DNA from: Grammothele lineata
Lineage: Eukaryota; Basidiomycota; Agaricomycetes; Polyporales; Polyporaceae
NCBI GenBank assembly: GCA_002150815.3
Contig: NDFF03000116.1
Coordinates: 208,943 to 272,942 of the forward strand
Reading direction: 5' to 3'
Length of the DNA: 64,000 nucleotides
Part shown: positions 1 through 10,882 of the stretch, in pieces
How positions within the stretch are numbered: the first letter of the stretch is position 1
Layout of the letters: every line of letters begins with the position of its first letter
Made by a program: the position numbers and the translations under genes
Notes under the pieces: model-generated
What the model saw: the letters and a program-made list of their open reading frames with translations, nothing else
What the model was told of the DNA's origin: nothing
Databases searched by the model: none

Positions 1-1634
1 CGTCCATCTTCTCGCCCTCTGCCGCCGGCTTCGCCTCTCCTCCCTGCTTCTCTTCTACATCCTTCTTGTCTCCATCGGTGAGCTCGTGCAGCGCGGTCTT
101 CGCAGCTTCCGCGGCGACTCCAGGGTTGATGACGCCGGCGAGGAAGGCGACGACGCTCATGACCGGATTGTCGGCCTGTTCGAACGGAACACGAGCGAAT
201 CGTAGAGGGCCCATGTCGCCCTCTGCCGCAACATAAGGATCTTCGATGGGGAGCTGGAGGAATTTGCGGATGCACTGCTGGGCAGAACGCGTTCCGACAT
301 GTTCCTCGATAGCGGACCAGTCGTCGTCGAAAAGCTCCACGCCCTCGAGCAAGAGGAGGATCTCTTGGTCCGTCCAGTCGTCGTCCGCCCCAGTGCCAAC
401 GGCTTGGTGAACGCCGTTAGCCCCCGTCGCGCTCGTAAGCTTCACGAAGTCTCCGCTGAACATGTTAGAGGGGAAGCGGCCATCGAGGTAGCATGGAGGG
501 CAGAGCTCGAAGTTCTTGGTCTTGAGTGAGTGATAACGCACGGGAGTGCAGTCGACCCCACAAGTATCGCACTGGTACTTAATAGTGGTCGGGTGGTCCC
601 CGGAGACACCATTGGGTGCCGACGCGCCATTCGCCAAGGCGGAGGCTTCCGTAGCAGAGACAGGACGCGACGACTTCGCCGAGGTTTGGTATATTGAGGA
701 CCGAAGCTCGAGCGACGCAGGGGCGGGAGTGGCACCGGGCTTGGCTGAGCCGTTAGCGGCCTCTTGCGCGCTGGGCTGTTTGGGCTTGGTGCCGGGATGA
801 AGTGCCTGGAGGCCGCGCGGCGTATCGAGGATGACGCGGAAGTGGCCAGTGAAAGGAGGTGCGAGGGCGGCAGGTCTCTGTTCGGGATCAATCTGCAGAA
901 GAAACAATGATTACGCGTTGTTCTCAATGTATGCTGTATACAAAACGCACCTGATAGTTTATGAGACCCCATTGCTCCAGAAACGCGTGCACGCGCATGA
1001 TAGCGCAGACGTCCCCAGCCAGATTCCTCCGACATGCGGTAACAGTGAGGTATTCGGACGGCCGGAGGCGGTACGCGTTGATCATGAAGTCGCGATAATC
1101 CTTGTAGATGGTAGGAGTCTTGGACCGATGCCGCGAGTTGAAGAACTCGGGCAAGGCCCTCCGCTCGACGGGATGGATTTTGGACATGTCGAACCATGCG
1201 GCATAGGAAGGGATGATAACTTCGTGTGTCTGCGCTGCCAAATACTTGCTAGCCTGCTCTTCTAGCCGGAGACGCGTAGCTTCGAGTTGGGCAGGATCTT
1301 CGTCGTCGTTGTCCTCGCCCGACTCCGCCTCCTCGTCCGCCGCGTCTGCTGCCTCCGCCATCGAGACATCCCCACTATCCTCTCCACCCTCTCCATCTCC
1401 TTCTGCCTTCAAAAGTCGCGCCGGAACCGCGCTCGCGGGGTCTGCAGAGGTTGAACCCGCAGGCGGTGGTGGGAGGTTGCCGATGTCGCCACCCTGGATA
1501 GGTTCGAGTTCGCTGCGCTTGCCTGTCGCGTTTTCCGGGTCCACGGGAGGGACACCCTGGTTTACTGTGAGGCGTATGCGTTTCGCTTCAGAAGAGGCCG
1601 GTGGCGGGGAGGCTGTACGTTTTGGGGAGGACAT
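1..1634 (-). CDS. SWI3/RSC8-type subunit of a SWI/SNF-class chromatin remodelling complex (partial, C-terminus off the left edge)
   Basis: Nuclear remodeller subunit. Reading from the ATG at 1634, an acidic, low-complexity N-terminus of about 110 residues precedes a SWIRM domain (near 930-1230; contains IIPSYAAWF and the helix NPDVYLTV-like [16 protein letters not shown]). After an intron near 895-945 come a Ser/Ala linker, a ZZ-type zinc-binding segment (CDTCGVDC, then ELCPPCY) and a SANT domain ([18 protein letters not shown], then [17 protein letters not shown]). The domain order SWIRM-ZZ-SANT is that of Swi3, Rsc8 and SMARCC. The frame is open to base 1, so the usual leucine-zipper-like tail is missing from the window. 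An in-frame ATG also exists 15 bp upstream (1649); MSSPKRT at 1634 is the more typical start. I cannot say whether this is the SWI/SNF or the RSC paralogue. Confidence 0.9.
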
Positions 1635-2041
1635 GATGGTTAAGACCAAGGGAAGAGCTGGGCGCTGGGCCAGTCAACCTGGCAGGAAGCTTCTAATGGG
1701 GTACTAACGCGTTTACTTACTGATCTTCGAGCGCCTTACGTGTACTATTAGACGGTGTTAACGACATTTGAAGCCGCTTACTACACAATACAAGCTCGTC
1801 ATCGCCGGAGTCGACAAGACATCCTGTTGCAACTCTTTCGCTCACAACTTTGTATCGGTGCTGTTGCCTTCGGGCCTCTTGTCCCTCTCTGCTTCGCTGT
1901 GGTAGCATCCAGGGCCCGACGACTTTGAAACAAACGTTTTGTTGTTTGCAGCGAGGTCTGCCTAGGCTGGGTCCAACGAGGTGCGTCCTTGATGTGCATG
2001 CCGGCCTCTCAGCTTTTCACGGGGAGTCTCAGGCTCAGTTC
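1635..2041. other. Intergenic region between divergent genes
   Basis: About 400 bp separates the remodeller gene (minus) and the next gene (plus), so it presumably holds both promoters. I see no clear TATA box and no RNA gene. Confidence 0.5.
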
Positions 2042-4140
2042 ATGGCATCATGGGCACTTGCACATTCGCCATGGCACTCCCTCACTCGTACGCGCCTCCG
2101 CTGGGACACTCTCGTCAAGTCAGGAGTACGGACTGGTCGGCAATTCCTGAACACCCCCACTTCCACTCATAGCACCCAAACCCCTGCCATGCAAGAGATG
2201 GCGGCATATCCCTACCCTACTGCCGCCCCAGATGAATCCCTTTTTGAGGACTCGGAGGATTATTCTCGCGCATACGACGACGTTCATTCGACTGCCGTCC
2301 CCGCTTCAGACGTCGACCCCTCCAGAATCCTCCGTCAGCTCGTCCGCTGTGGGGAGTATACGGATGCCGCTCGCGTCTACAAAGAACTGGCGGACCTTGG
2401 TGTTCATTTCCATCCTCATCCTGTCTACCATCTCCCAGCGCGCGCCGTTCTCTCCCAGCCAGGGATTTCATCGGAGGAACGCGCCGACTCATGTATCAAG
2501 TGGTGGTCCCTTGTCCCTCCAAGATACCAGGATGACTGTCGTCGTTCCGTGGACTACATGCTCGCAGAGCTCTTTCGGCAGGATGCCGTTCCTGACATTC
2601 CCCTCATTGCTAAATTCTCCCTTCTCGCTGCATCCAAGGGGTACGCCGACCAAGTCGCAGACCGTACCATTACTACGCTAGCTCGCTATGCGCCGGTCGA
2701 ACTCACAGTACAGTTCATGGACAAATTTTCCCTCAGCGCTGCCGACTACACGCGTTCTTCACTTCACCCTCAAGAACCATGGACACCCTTCGATGGACGA
2801 GTCAAGACATGGTATGATCGAGCATTTCGAACTATGGTGCAAACAGGGAATTTTAGTGGGGCTCAAACGTTGTTCAAGTCCGCCCACCCCTCGATTTTCA
2901 AGCGAAATAAGGCTTTAGAAGCTACGATGGCCAAGGGGCCGGAGGATAGCAAGGGAAGGCAGGATGCCATGGGAAACGACGAGGTAAGCCCTATAGTCAC
3001 GTCTTTGCAGGCTCGTACTAATCTCGTACGTCATCGCTGTGTCTGAAGCCAGAAACATCCACTACGGACATTCCTGTGCCAGTGACGAAACACTCAAGGC
3101 CGGTGGAAAAATCCGCCCGGCAGCTCAAGGAGGCTTTCCGGATACAGGCGTCTCTATCCGCTACCAATCTCGCGACCCTCATCGAATACTATCTTGCGAA
3201 TGGGTACTCTTCGCTTGTCCGACACCTCCGTGCTTCTGCATACGACTCAGGTGATGCGTGCACCTCGGTGTGGCTCCTAGCGGAGATGCTTTACCTGACA
3301 CGCCCACGTGCAAGTGCCGAGGACCGGTTCTTCTGTTTCCAGGTCTTCGAGCGCCACTTCCACCTCGTCGGAGTTCCCTCGCAACTCTTCAAATTCGATT
3401 CCCCACATCGAATGCGAACTAGTGTCTCGCCGGACCTCGACAGTTCAGGCAAATCGCACACGCTGGGCCAGTATAGCATTCCGCGTTACAGACTACCACC
3501 CAAGAGGAGCCATTTATACGTACTATGGCGAGCCGCTGCCCGTGGTGTCCACAACCCTCTCGGCCTCCTTCGCCTCTATCGCGCTTTCATTGAGCAAGTC
3601 ATGCAGTCGCGCGGCATATCCATATCTGACTATCCCTTACCCTCTACGGGAACCCCTCTCGACGAAAGCGAGCAGTATCCCCAGCCCATTCCTCCGGTCA
3701 ACTCCTTTGATGTCCGCTTCTTTCACACCTTCATCACGACGTTCACTCGATTCAACATGATGTATGCCCCGAGGCTGGTTTCCGACATGTTCTGTCTCGG
3801 ATTCAAGCCGACAGCCATGACGCGAGATATGGTCGCCGCAATGTTCCGCCGTCGGAAACATTTCCAGCACGTCGACAAGATCCTTGACCGTTGGGACAAA
3901 TGGCCCATCCATGCTCCTCCAGGGCGAGACCCGATCGCGTTACGACGGTCCATCCTCACGTTCTTGTATATGGCGTTGTTGCGCCGCCTGATGCACGACG
4001 GTCTACACCGCGCCGCACTACCAGTCGCGAAGCGTCTCATGGAGGTGGCACCATCAACAGAGATACGGCGGGTCATCTTACGGATGCTCAGAAGGAAACG
4101 CCAGAAGCAGCTGCCCCGACCGGTGTGGGACAACGAGTAG
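2042..4140 (+). CDS. Probable mitochondrial helical-repeat (PPR-like) protein
   Basis: Two exons, joined at 2983/3049 by a 65 bp GT-AG intron in phase 0, give about 678 residues. The frame is open further upstream, but the ATG at 2042 is the first one. It begins a 45-residue Arg/Ser/Thr-rich, acid-free leader (MASWALAHSPWHSLTRTRLR) that looks like a mitochondrial presequence. The body is alpha-helical with loosely repeated units such as ILRQLVRCGEYTDAARVYKEL, resembling pentatricopeptide-type repeats, and a very basic C-terminus (RMLRRKRQKQLPRP). I recognise the general type but not a named orthologue. A role in organellar RNA or translation is inferred only from the leader and the repeat character. 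Confidence 0.75.
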
Positions 4141-5030
4141 GAGACACTCCAACTGTGCCCGCCCCTCTATGCGGTATGTTCAGTCTCGTATATGACACAC
4201 CACGAAGTACTCACGAGCTTGGGCACCTCTTTGTAGATGTCTCTTCCGCCCAGGCAAGACTGGAGGGGTAGCGCCACTCGCTCGCATCTGACGAGCATTA
4301 GGACGCCAGTAGGACATCTCCCTTGCACAAGGCTTCGCTATCTCAGGATCGTATTAGGGACGTCGTGTCCAGGAAGCGGAAGCACCATATAACGACATTA
4401 CGCCTATCAGCCTTGACATATGGACGTCTCTTCTACGCTGCCAGGCTGTTGGTTCGCGTACTCGGTGTGTTGACCATAGTAGTTACGGTATGCTCTCGCT
4501 GATAGTCGTACGATGCATTAGTATAATGTACTACCTCATAGCTGTCATTTAAGATGCGGTTGCAATTGCTTCGTAGAACATGTGTTCTGTTGCATAATTT
4601 CCAATCTGACGAGCAGGCAGCCTTCTCGGCCGCCAAACCTCCCTTTAGATATCTACTTCACTATTCGGATGTGAACACCGGCGGCCCACACCGCTGCCAG
4701 GAACCGTATTCTTCCGCACTTCACACATTATCTGCATGCTTCTTTGAATTCACCCCTTTGTGGTCACCACGGTCAGATGTGCGTTCCTTCCACGTGCTAA
4801 GAGGATCGTTCGCTGATGGCAATACTTACCCGTTTCGTCCGCTCCCTTGTCGTCTCCAACTAGCCTGCCCCGGGGTTTTGCGTCCGCTCCCACAATTAAG
4901 ATGTTCGACCATTCCAACGTAAGGCTTCAACTCCGCTTGATTGGGACTGGTGACAAGACTGGCCTTCGGGTCTCCAGCGCCGGTGCGCCCACGTTCCGAC
5001 CGTGCTTACGTTACCGCTTCTGCGGACATA

Positions 5031-5420
5031 CTGTACTGTTCAGACCGATGCGGCGCGTCACGCATCACAAAGGGGTCATCCGCGCCGCATAGTGAGACCT
5101 GTCACACATCACAGCAGGCCGCGCCGCACTCGAAAATCGTGTCACAAAGCTGCAAAATCGCGAAAATCGCGAAAAATGCCTTAAAAAATCGGAAAATGTT
5201 CCGCCTGCGGCGGATTCGCGAATCCCCACCCGTTTGGGGCCTCTGAGAGGATGTTAAGCCCTCCAAAACCCTTTTTCGCGGCGCGGCGCGGGGTCGGAGA
5301 CCCCGCGCCGCGCCGCACCGAGCAACCCGTCATGCGTCACAGCCCGCCGCGCCGCATCCGTTTGAGCTTTCGAGGGTGTCACACGTCACACCCCGCGCCG
5401 CATTGGTCTGAACAGTACAG
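5031..5420. mobile_element. Non-autonomous TIR DNA element (MITE-like), 390 bp
   Basis: The ends are inverted copies of each other over 27 bp (5031-5057 and 5394-5420) with a single mismatch; each begins CTGTACTGTTCAGACC. Both ends are bordered by the dinucleotide TA (5029-5030 and 5421-5422), which fits a TA target-site duplication. The inside is GC-rich, repeats GCGCCGC- and TCACGCATCACA-like words, and carries a perfect 39 bp hairpin. It has no coding capacity. A TA duplication is typical of Tc1/mariner-like and some other DNA transposons; I cannot assign a superfamily. Confidence 0.8.
5278..5316. repeat. Perfect inverted repeat inside the TIR element
   Basis: Two 18 bp arms (5278-5295 and 5299-5316) are exact reverse complements around a 3-base spacer GGA. 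The left arm reads GCGGCGCGGCGCGGGGTC. At this GC content a single strand would fold into a very stable hairpin. Confidence 0.9.
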
Positions 5421-6014
5421 TACTATGTTCCCCTTGAACTTACTCTAAAGTGCTCGCATCCGTCCTATGACAGCGAAGCTCGAAGCTCGGAAAACGTCCT
5501 CGTGCAAGATTACTTACATCATGTTGTCCTTTCCCAGTCGCCGCTCCGCGCCCGACCCAATCGCGCCGCCATGACCGGCGACGCTAGTATTACATCTCAA
5601 ACACGTCGCCAACGATCCATCTGCGCGCTGTTACGGCCGTGCGTACCAACCGGACCTCACGGACGCAACACGTAGACGTCGCAAAGGAAGATCAATCGCA
5701 CTTCACGCCCGATTTACTCATTTGCCCCTTGCGTAGACGCCTGAATCGGGTACATATCCCCAGTGGTGGGTCGCAGCTCCTTCTTCCGGTGGATGCTATC
5801 TTGCCGGTGAATTCTAAGGAGCGCGCATGCTAATACATCTCCGATAGGGTAGTGCCACTGGGCTTCGTCCCGCATCCGACCCATGCAGAGGTCCAGGGCC
5901 GATGATGTCCGCGGCGAACGCCCTGTTATAATCCGGCCGTACACTTCCAGAGCAAGGAGACGGCCCTCCCCGCCCCCCAATCCCCCGAACCCCTTGTTGC
6001 CCACCTAGCTGCCT

Positions 6015-8452
6015 ATGCTGACCTACGCCGTCGTCGCCGTCGCTGTTGCCTGGGCTATCTGGAGGCTACTGCGCCCATTCTTGGTCAAGTCCCCACTCGA
6101 CATCGTTCCCGGACCTGAGCGCAAGTCGCTCTTGTCTGGTGAGTCACATCTACCAATCCCGCCACCATTGTCTCAACTTCTCGTTCCCAACCCAGGAAAC
6201 CTCGAGCAGCTATTTGACCGGGATGCATGGGGATTCCACGATGAGCTGGGTCAGCAGTACGGGCCGATTGTGAAGATCAATGCTGTCCTTGGAGTATGTG
6301 TGATGTTTTGTTTGCGTTTTGGTTGCACATCTTACCTCTCATCACGTACAGGACAAATGGCTCTACGTCTTCGACTCCACTGCCCTCCGCAGCGTCGTTC
6401 TCAAGGACCAAAGCACCTATGACCAAATCCCTTGGCTCATTGAGTACGTCTGCATCTCTTCGATTTCTGATCGTCTGATCGCGATCCTACCCGACGTCCC
6501 ATGGATTCCTCGTGCACAGGAGCACACGTCTTCTACTCGGAGCCGGCATCTTAGGCGTGCTTGGTGCGTGCCTACCCTTCCCGATTCCCGACGTCCGTAT
6601 CGCGATGCGGCAAGCCCGATGTCCTGACATCACGCTCGCTTGTGCGTTCCTTTACAGGCGACGCCCACAAGCGACAACGCAAGATGCTAACCCCGGTCTT
6701 CTCTGAGAACAACCTCCGAGAGTTGACGCCCATCTTTTACGAGGTCGCGCATCGGGTGGGTCTTTTGTTCTGCTGCGGAGGAGTACCGAATGGACATGGT
6801 GCTAATTGACTTATGCCGCAGCTCGTGCAAGGCCTCACTGGCGAAGTGCTGTCTGACGAGAAGGAGGTGGACATGCTCGACTGGATGGGACGCGCCGCAC
6901 TCGAGATCATTGGCCAGGCCGGGCTCGGCCACTCCTTCGACCCCTTGACGTCGCACACCGAGAGCGACACCTACACTAAGGCGGCGAAAACCTATCTGTG
7001 CGTCACACTCCTGTCTGCCTTCCGCCCCTCTTCCATGACAGAGGCTGACATCTTCGCCAATCCGTCAGGCCGCTCTCGTTTACGCCTCTCATGGTCCTCG
7101 TGCGTCAAGCGAGTCCGATCCTGACGAAGCTCGGCCCCGCGCGCTTCCGGCGTTGGCTAGTCGACCGCCTCCCGATCGCACAAGTGCAGCAGCTGAAGGA
7201 TGTCGTGGACGTTCTGCACGACACCTCGATACGCATCATCGCGGAGAAGCGCGCGCTCCTGGAGGGCGGTAAATTCTCTGCCGGCAAGGACATTATCAGC
7301 ATTCTACGTAAGTTCCACGTCTGTTTGGTGCGACTCGTGTTGGTTAAGCGGCCGACGGACAGTGAAGGCGAACATGGCTGCGGCTGAGTCTGAGCGGCTG
7401 CCCGATGAGCAAATCATCGGGCAAATGTCGTACGTATTGGCCAGTTATTCTGGTAGCGATGCAGAGGCTGATCTGTACCGCCAGCATTCTCTTGTTCGCA
7501 GCGACGGACACGACGTCACACGTCATGGCACAGGTGCTGCAGCTGCTCTCCGAGCACCCGGAATGGCAAGAGAAGGTCCGGCAAGAGATCCTCGCTGCGC
7601 GCGGTGGACAGGATGTCGCGTACGACCAACTGCACGCGCTTCCGCTACTCGACGCGGTCTGCAAGGAGACCCTCCGCCTGTGAGCTCCATCGTGTTTCCT
7701 TTTGATTTCCGATGTTGACCGCTCCGTTTACTACACAGATACCCGCCTACTCCCATTGTCCTCCGCACGTAAGCCCTCTCGCCTTCCGTCTAACCGCCGT
7801 TTCCCAGCTCATTGCATCATGAATCCGCAGAGCCTTCCAGGACTCGACACTCACGCTTGCCGAACCAATGCGCAGCGCGGACGGCTCGCTCATCGATCAC
7901 GTCTTCGTACCGAAGGGGAGCAACGTCCTCGTTGGCGTCCGCGCATGCAACCGCGCGAAGTCGTTATGGGGTCCTGACGCGGAGGAGTGGAAGCCCGAAC
8001 GCTGGCTGGGGCCACTGCCCAAGGCAGTCGAGGCGGCGAACGTGCCCGGCGTGTACTCGCACATGTACGCTGTCGTGTTCCGTTCTTCTGCCCCTCGTGT
8101 TGCCTCGGAGGAAGAGAGGGCGTTCTGTGTGTAGGTTCGCTGACGAACGCGACTCGGCAACAGGATGACCTTTGTCGGCGGTCACCGATCCTGCGTCGGC
8201 TTCAAATTCGCGCAGATCGAAATGAGTACGTATACGTGTTTTCCCGCCTCCCTTCTTGCGCACATTGACACCGTTGCTCCTATCGTAGAAGTCGTGCTGT
8301 CCGCCCTTCTCTCTCGCTTCACCTTCGCTCCCGGGAGCAAACCCGTCTTCTGGAACGTCTCCGCCATCACGTTCCCGAGCGCGGGAAAGGAGAGCGAGAA
8401 GCCGGAGATGTGGGTCCGCGTCAAGCAATATACGCCAGAGAACTTGGCTTGA
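6015..8452 (+). CDS. Cytochrome P450 monooxygenase
   Basis: Heme-thiolate monooxygenase, probably ER-anchored. I can join 13 exons with 12 GT-AG introns into one 540-residue frame: 6015-6138, 6196-6293, 6352-6443, 6520-6563, 6658-6755, 6822-6997, 7069-7307, 7363-7429, 7485-7679, 7739-7768, 7831-8064, 8164-8225 and 8289-8452. An N-terminal membrane anchor (AVVAVAVAWAIWRLL) is followed by the Pro-rich hinge VPGPE, the I-helix AATDTTSH, the ExxR pair E374/R377 (KETLRL), a PERW motif and the heme loop FVGGHRSCVG with Cys476 (codon 8192-8194). All catalytic landmarks are intact and the length is normal. Fungal family number and substrate cannot be told by eye, and no pathway partners sit beside it. 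Confidence 0.92.
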
Positions 8453-9050
8453 GATAGGACTGTCTCTGAGGGGATACGGAGAGGATCGAAGACACTGGTG
8501 GGACTTGGAACTGTGAACAGGAGTCCTAGTAGGGAGGTGGAGACGGCGTTCATACCCGGGTGCGTGACTCTGCAGGTAGAGTCCCGCGCTCCGCTATGGC
8601 TTGTTGTTTACTGTACGTCAGGCGCGTGCGCCGTAATGTTGTACTTTAGTCCCATCTGCGCTTTGCTCTGACAATCCCTTTAAGTTTACACTGAGTTCGC
8701 TCCATGCAGTCCAGCATGCATCTTTCGCGACGATGCCATCATCAATCCCCTGCTACGACTTGTGTCTTAACCTCACACTCAGCGTTGCGGTCGTACACAA
8801 TCTGCGGCGCTGTTGTCTGACAGCAGCGAGAGATTAAGTCCGCCTTTGTAGCGGCACGGGGCCTAACGAGTGATTAAGTACATTAGCTCATCCACCAATA
8901 CTTCTGCGTTCTCGAATAGGAGAAGGGAAACACCTATGATGCCAGGGAATGTACACGAGTCCATAAAGAGTGATCGACACAATATACGATGAATACAGTA
9001 ACAGTGCAAATAACGCCAATACCAGCCTCCCAAAGACTAAAGTGTCCCTG
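8453..9050. other. Convergent 3' intergenic region
   Basis: About 600 bp lies between the 3' ends of the P450 (plus) and the SNARE gene (minus). It should contain both 3' UTRs and polyadenylation sites. No gene or repeat is recognised. Confidence 0.5.
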
Positions 9051-10162
9051 TCATACGAGGATCACGGCAAGCAGGAGCGCCATGAGGATGATGATGAGGA
9101 TGACGATACACCAGCCTGACTTCGTCTCTGGAACATCTAGGTCAGCAAGGACATGCAGATGGGAAAGGAGAAGGACGAACCCTCTGTCTGGCGGATGAAC
9201 TTGCGCATCTTGGCCATGGCCGTGGTTAGCTTTGCGTCCGAGGAAGTCACGCCCCGCTCGAGGTCGTCGAGCATCCTGATAAGCCGGGGGCATGATTAGG
9301 CATAGAACTTGACCGGACACGCACGTTGGGGACTCACTCGTTGTGCTCCACGATCTCACGGCCCATCAAACCAGCTTGCTCGTGGATGGTATTGAGTGTG
9401 CCGGCGATGGTGTCTATCGTCTCGTCTTGCTGGCGGATCATCATCTAGCGCAACCCAGAACTCGACGTTAGCAACTTCTACACACTACACGATACGGTCA
9501 ATGGGGGACGCACCTGCTGCTCCTCCCGCGCCCACTCCGCCTGACTGTCTTCGTGCTCTGGAGCGGGCGACTGCGCGCCTCCAAACACCGCTGACGACGG
9601 TCGTGACCGCCTGCCGCTGCCTTCCTCGACCTCCGCGCGCATCGTCTGTTGTCCTCGCGCATCAGCAAACCGCCAAAAGGTTGCGAACTCAAGACCACAA
9701 TGCTTACGAACGTACCTCGATTTCGCGCCGGACGTGGCCCACGTACCGCCTCCGCTCCATGACCTCGCTCTCCTCGAGTCCGAAGAGCCGCGCGCCGGTG
9801 CTCTCCACCACACTATAGGACGGAACCTATGTCAGCACTTCGTACCAGCACGTGTGACGGTGAAGGAAAAAGGAGGAAGGCACCCTCGCGGCACTCACTT
9901 CACGCTCTCTTCCAAGTCCTCCAGGTCCGCCTCGAGCGCAGCCAGCGTCGCCTTCAGCTTTATACACCCAACCTGCAGTCAACATCCACCACCCCACTCG
10001 AACGAAGGCAGGACGACGCACCTCATTCCGCGCCCAGACCAGCTCCTCGCTCTCCTCGCGCGCCGTGCTGCGGATGCGGAGGAAGGACGCGCGGAGCGTC
10101 GCCGCCGTCTGGAGCGACGTCTGGATCTCCTGCTGCACGGCGTGGTATGGGTCCGTCGACAT
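9051..10162 (-). CDS. Syntaxin-6/Tlg1-type Qc-SNARE
   Basis: Membrane-fusion SNARE of the endosome/trans-Golgi route. Seven exons (10162-10022, 9972-9899, 9812-9716, 9645-9514, 9444-9338, 9275-9181, 9136-9051) join to 243 residues. The N-terminal three-helix region starts MSTDPYHAVQQEIQ, like syntaxin-6/10 (DPFFVVKGEVQ), and includes LEADLEDLEESV. The SNARE motif runs roughly from residue 149 to 210 (RQQDETIDTIAGTLNTIHEQ). The C-terminus is a tail anchor (IVILIIILMALLLAVILV) with almost no lumenal tail. The zero-layer position, Gln in syntaxin-6 and Tlg1, reads His182 here (see findings). Exon phases all agree, which supports the model. Confidence 0.88.
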
Positions 10163-10882
10163 CGTCTCGCCCCTTTCGCCCTAAGAATTCGTGGTGTGTA
10201 GGTGGTGAGTGGGGTAGTGGGGTGGCCCAGGGTACTAGGGACGCGTTTCGGTCTTGGGACAATGTTGCGGCGTCGGCGGGCGCGGTGAGAACCAAGCTGT
10301 GGAGGACGAAGGGTTGCCGGCAGCACAGGAGAATGGTCGCGAGGGCGACGCGGGCAAACTAAGGCTAGTGTCAAAGGAGAGTGCGGAGCAGTAGATTGAT
10401 ACTAATGCTAGAGTCGAGAAGGGGTAGTAATTTGCGTAGGAGGAGGGGAGGGAAGTGGGATCGGCGGGGAGAGGCGAGGCGCCACCGCTTGGAACACGTC
10501 GTACCCCGGGTCCGGCCTTGCAGCCGCCGGCCCGCCTACCCCGCAGCACCTCACATCCCCACCATTGCTCGAGGTCGCAAGTCGCACACATCAAACTTGA
10601 AAGGGAGATCAATAACTTCAATCACGGAGTAGACATAACAGAGCACATATAAGCTAGGTAGAATCGCATGCTATACAACACCGACGACCCCATCATCTCA
10701 TCCACTCTGGGTCGACGTCACTACAGCTCTCCCATGGCATCCTCACCTGTCACCTCTCGTATCGTACAACCAGCCGCACCGCGCCAAGAGAGTCGCCGAG
10801 AACCACGCGCAAGAGGCAGCAGAAAATGTTCCGAGCTCGAGACTCGATCCCCTCTCCCCCTCCCATCTCCTCCCCTCAACAA
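10163..10882. other. Intergenic region upstream of the SNARE gene
   Basis: About 720 bp between the start of the SNARE gene and the 3' end of the RING-ligase gene, both on the minus strand. It should hold the SNARE promoter. Reading frames seen here are GC-skew artefacts without motifs. Confidence 0.4.

Larger units (their letters stand above)
4141..6014. other. Intergenic region with a TIR element in the middle
   Basis: I see no convincing gene here. The only clear structure is the TIR element at 5031-5420. Short reading frames on both strands lack conserved motifs and typical codon use. The last few hundred bases are presumably the P450 promoter. Confidence 0.5.
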
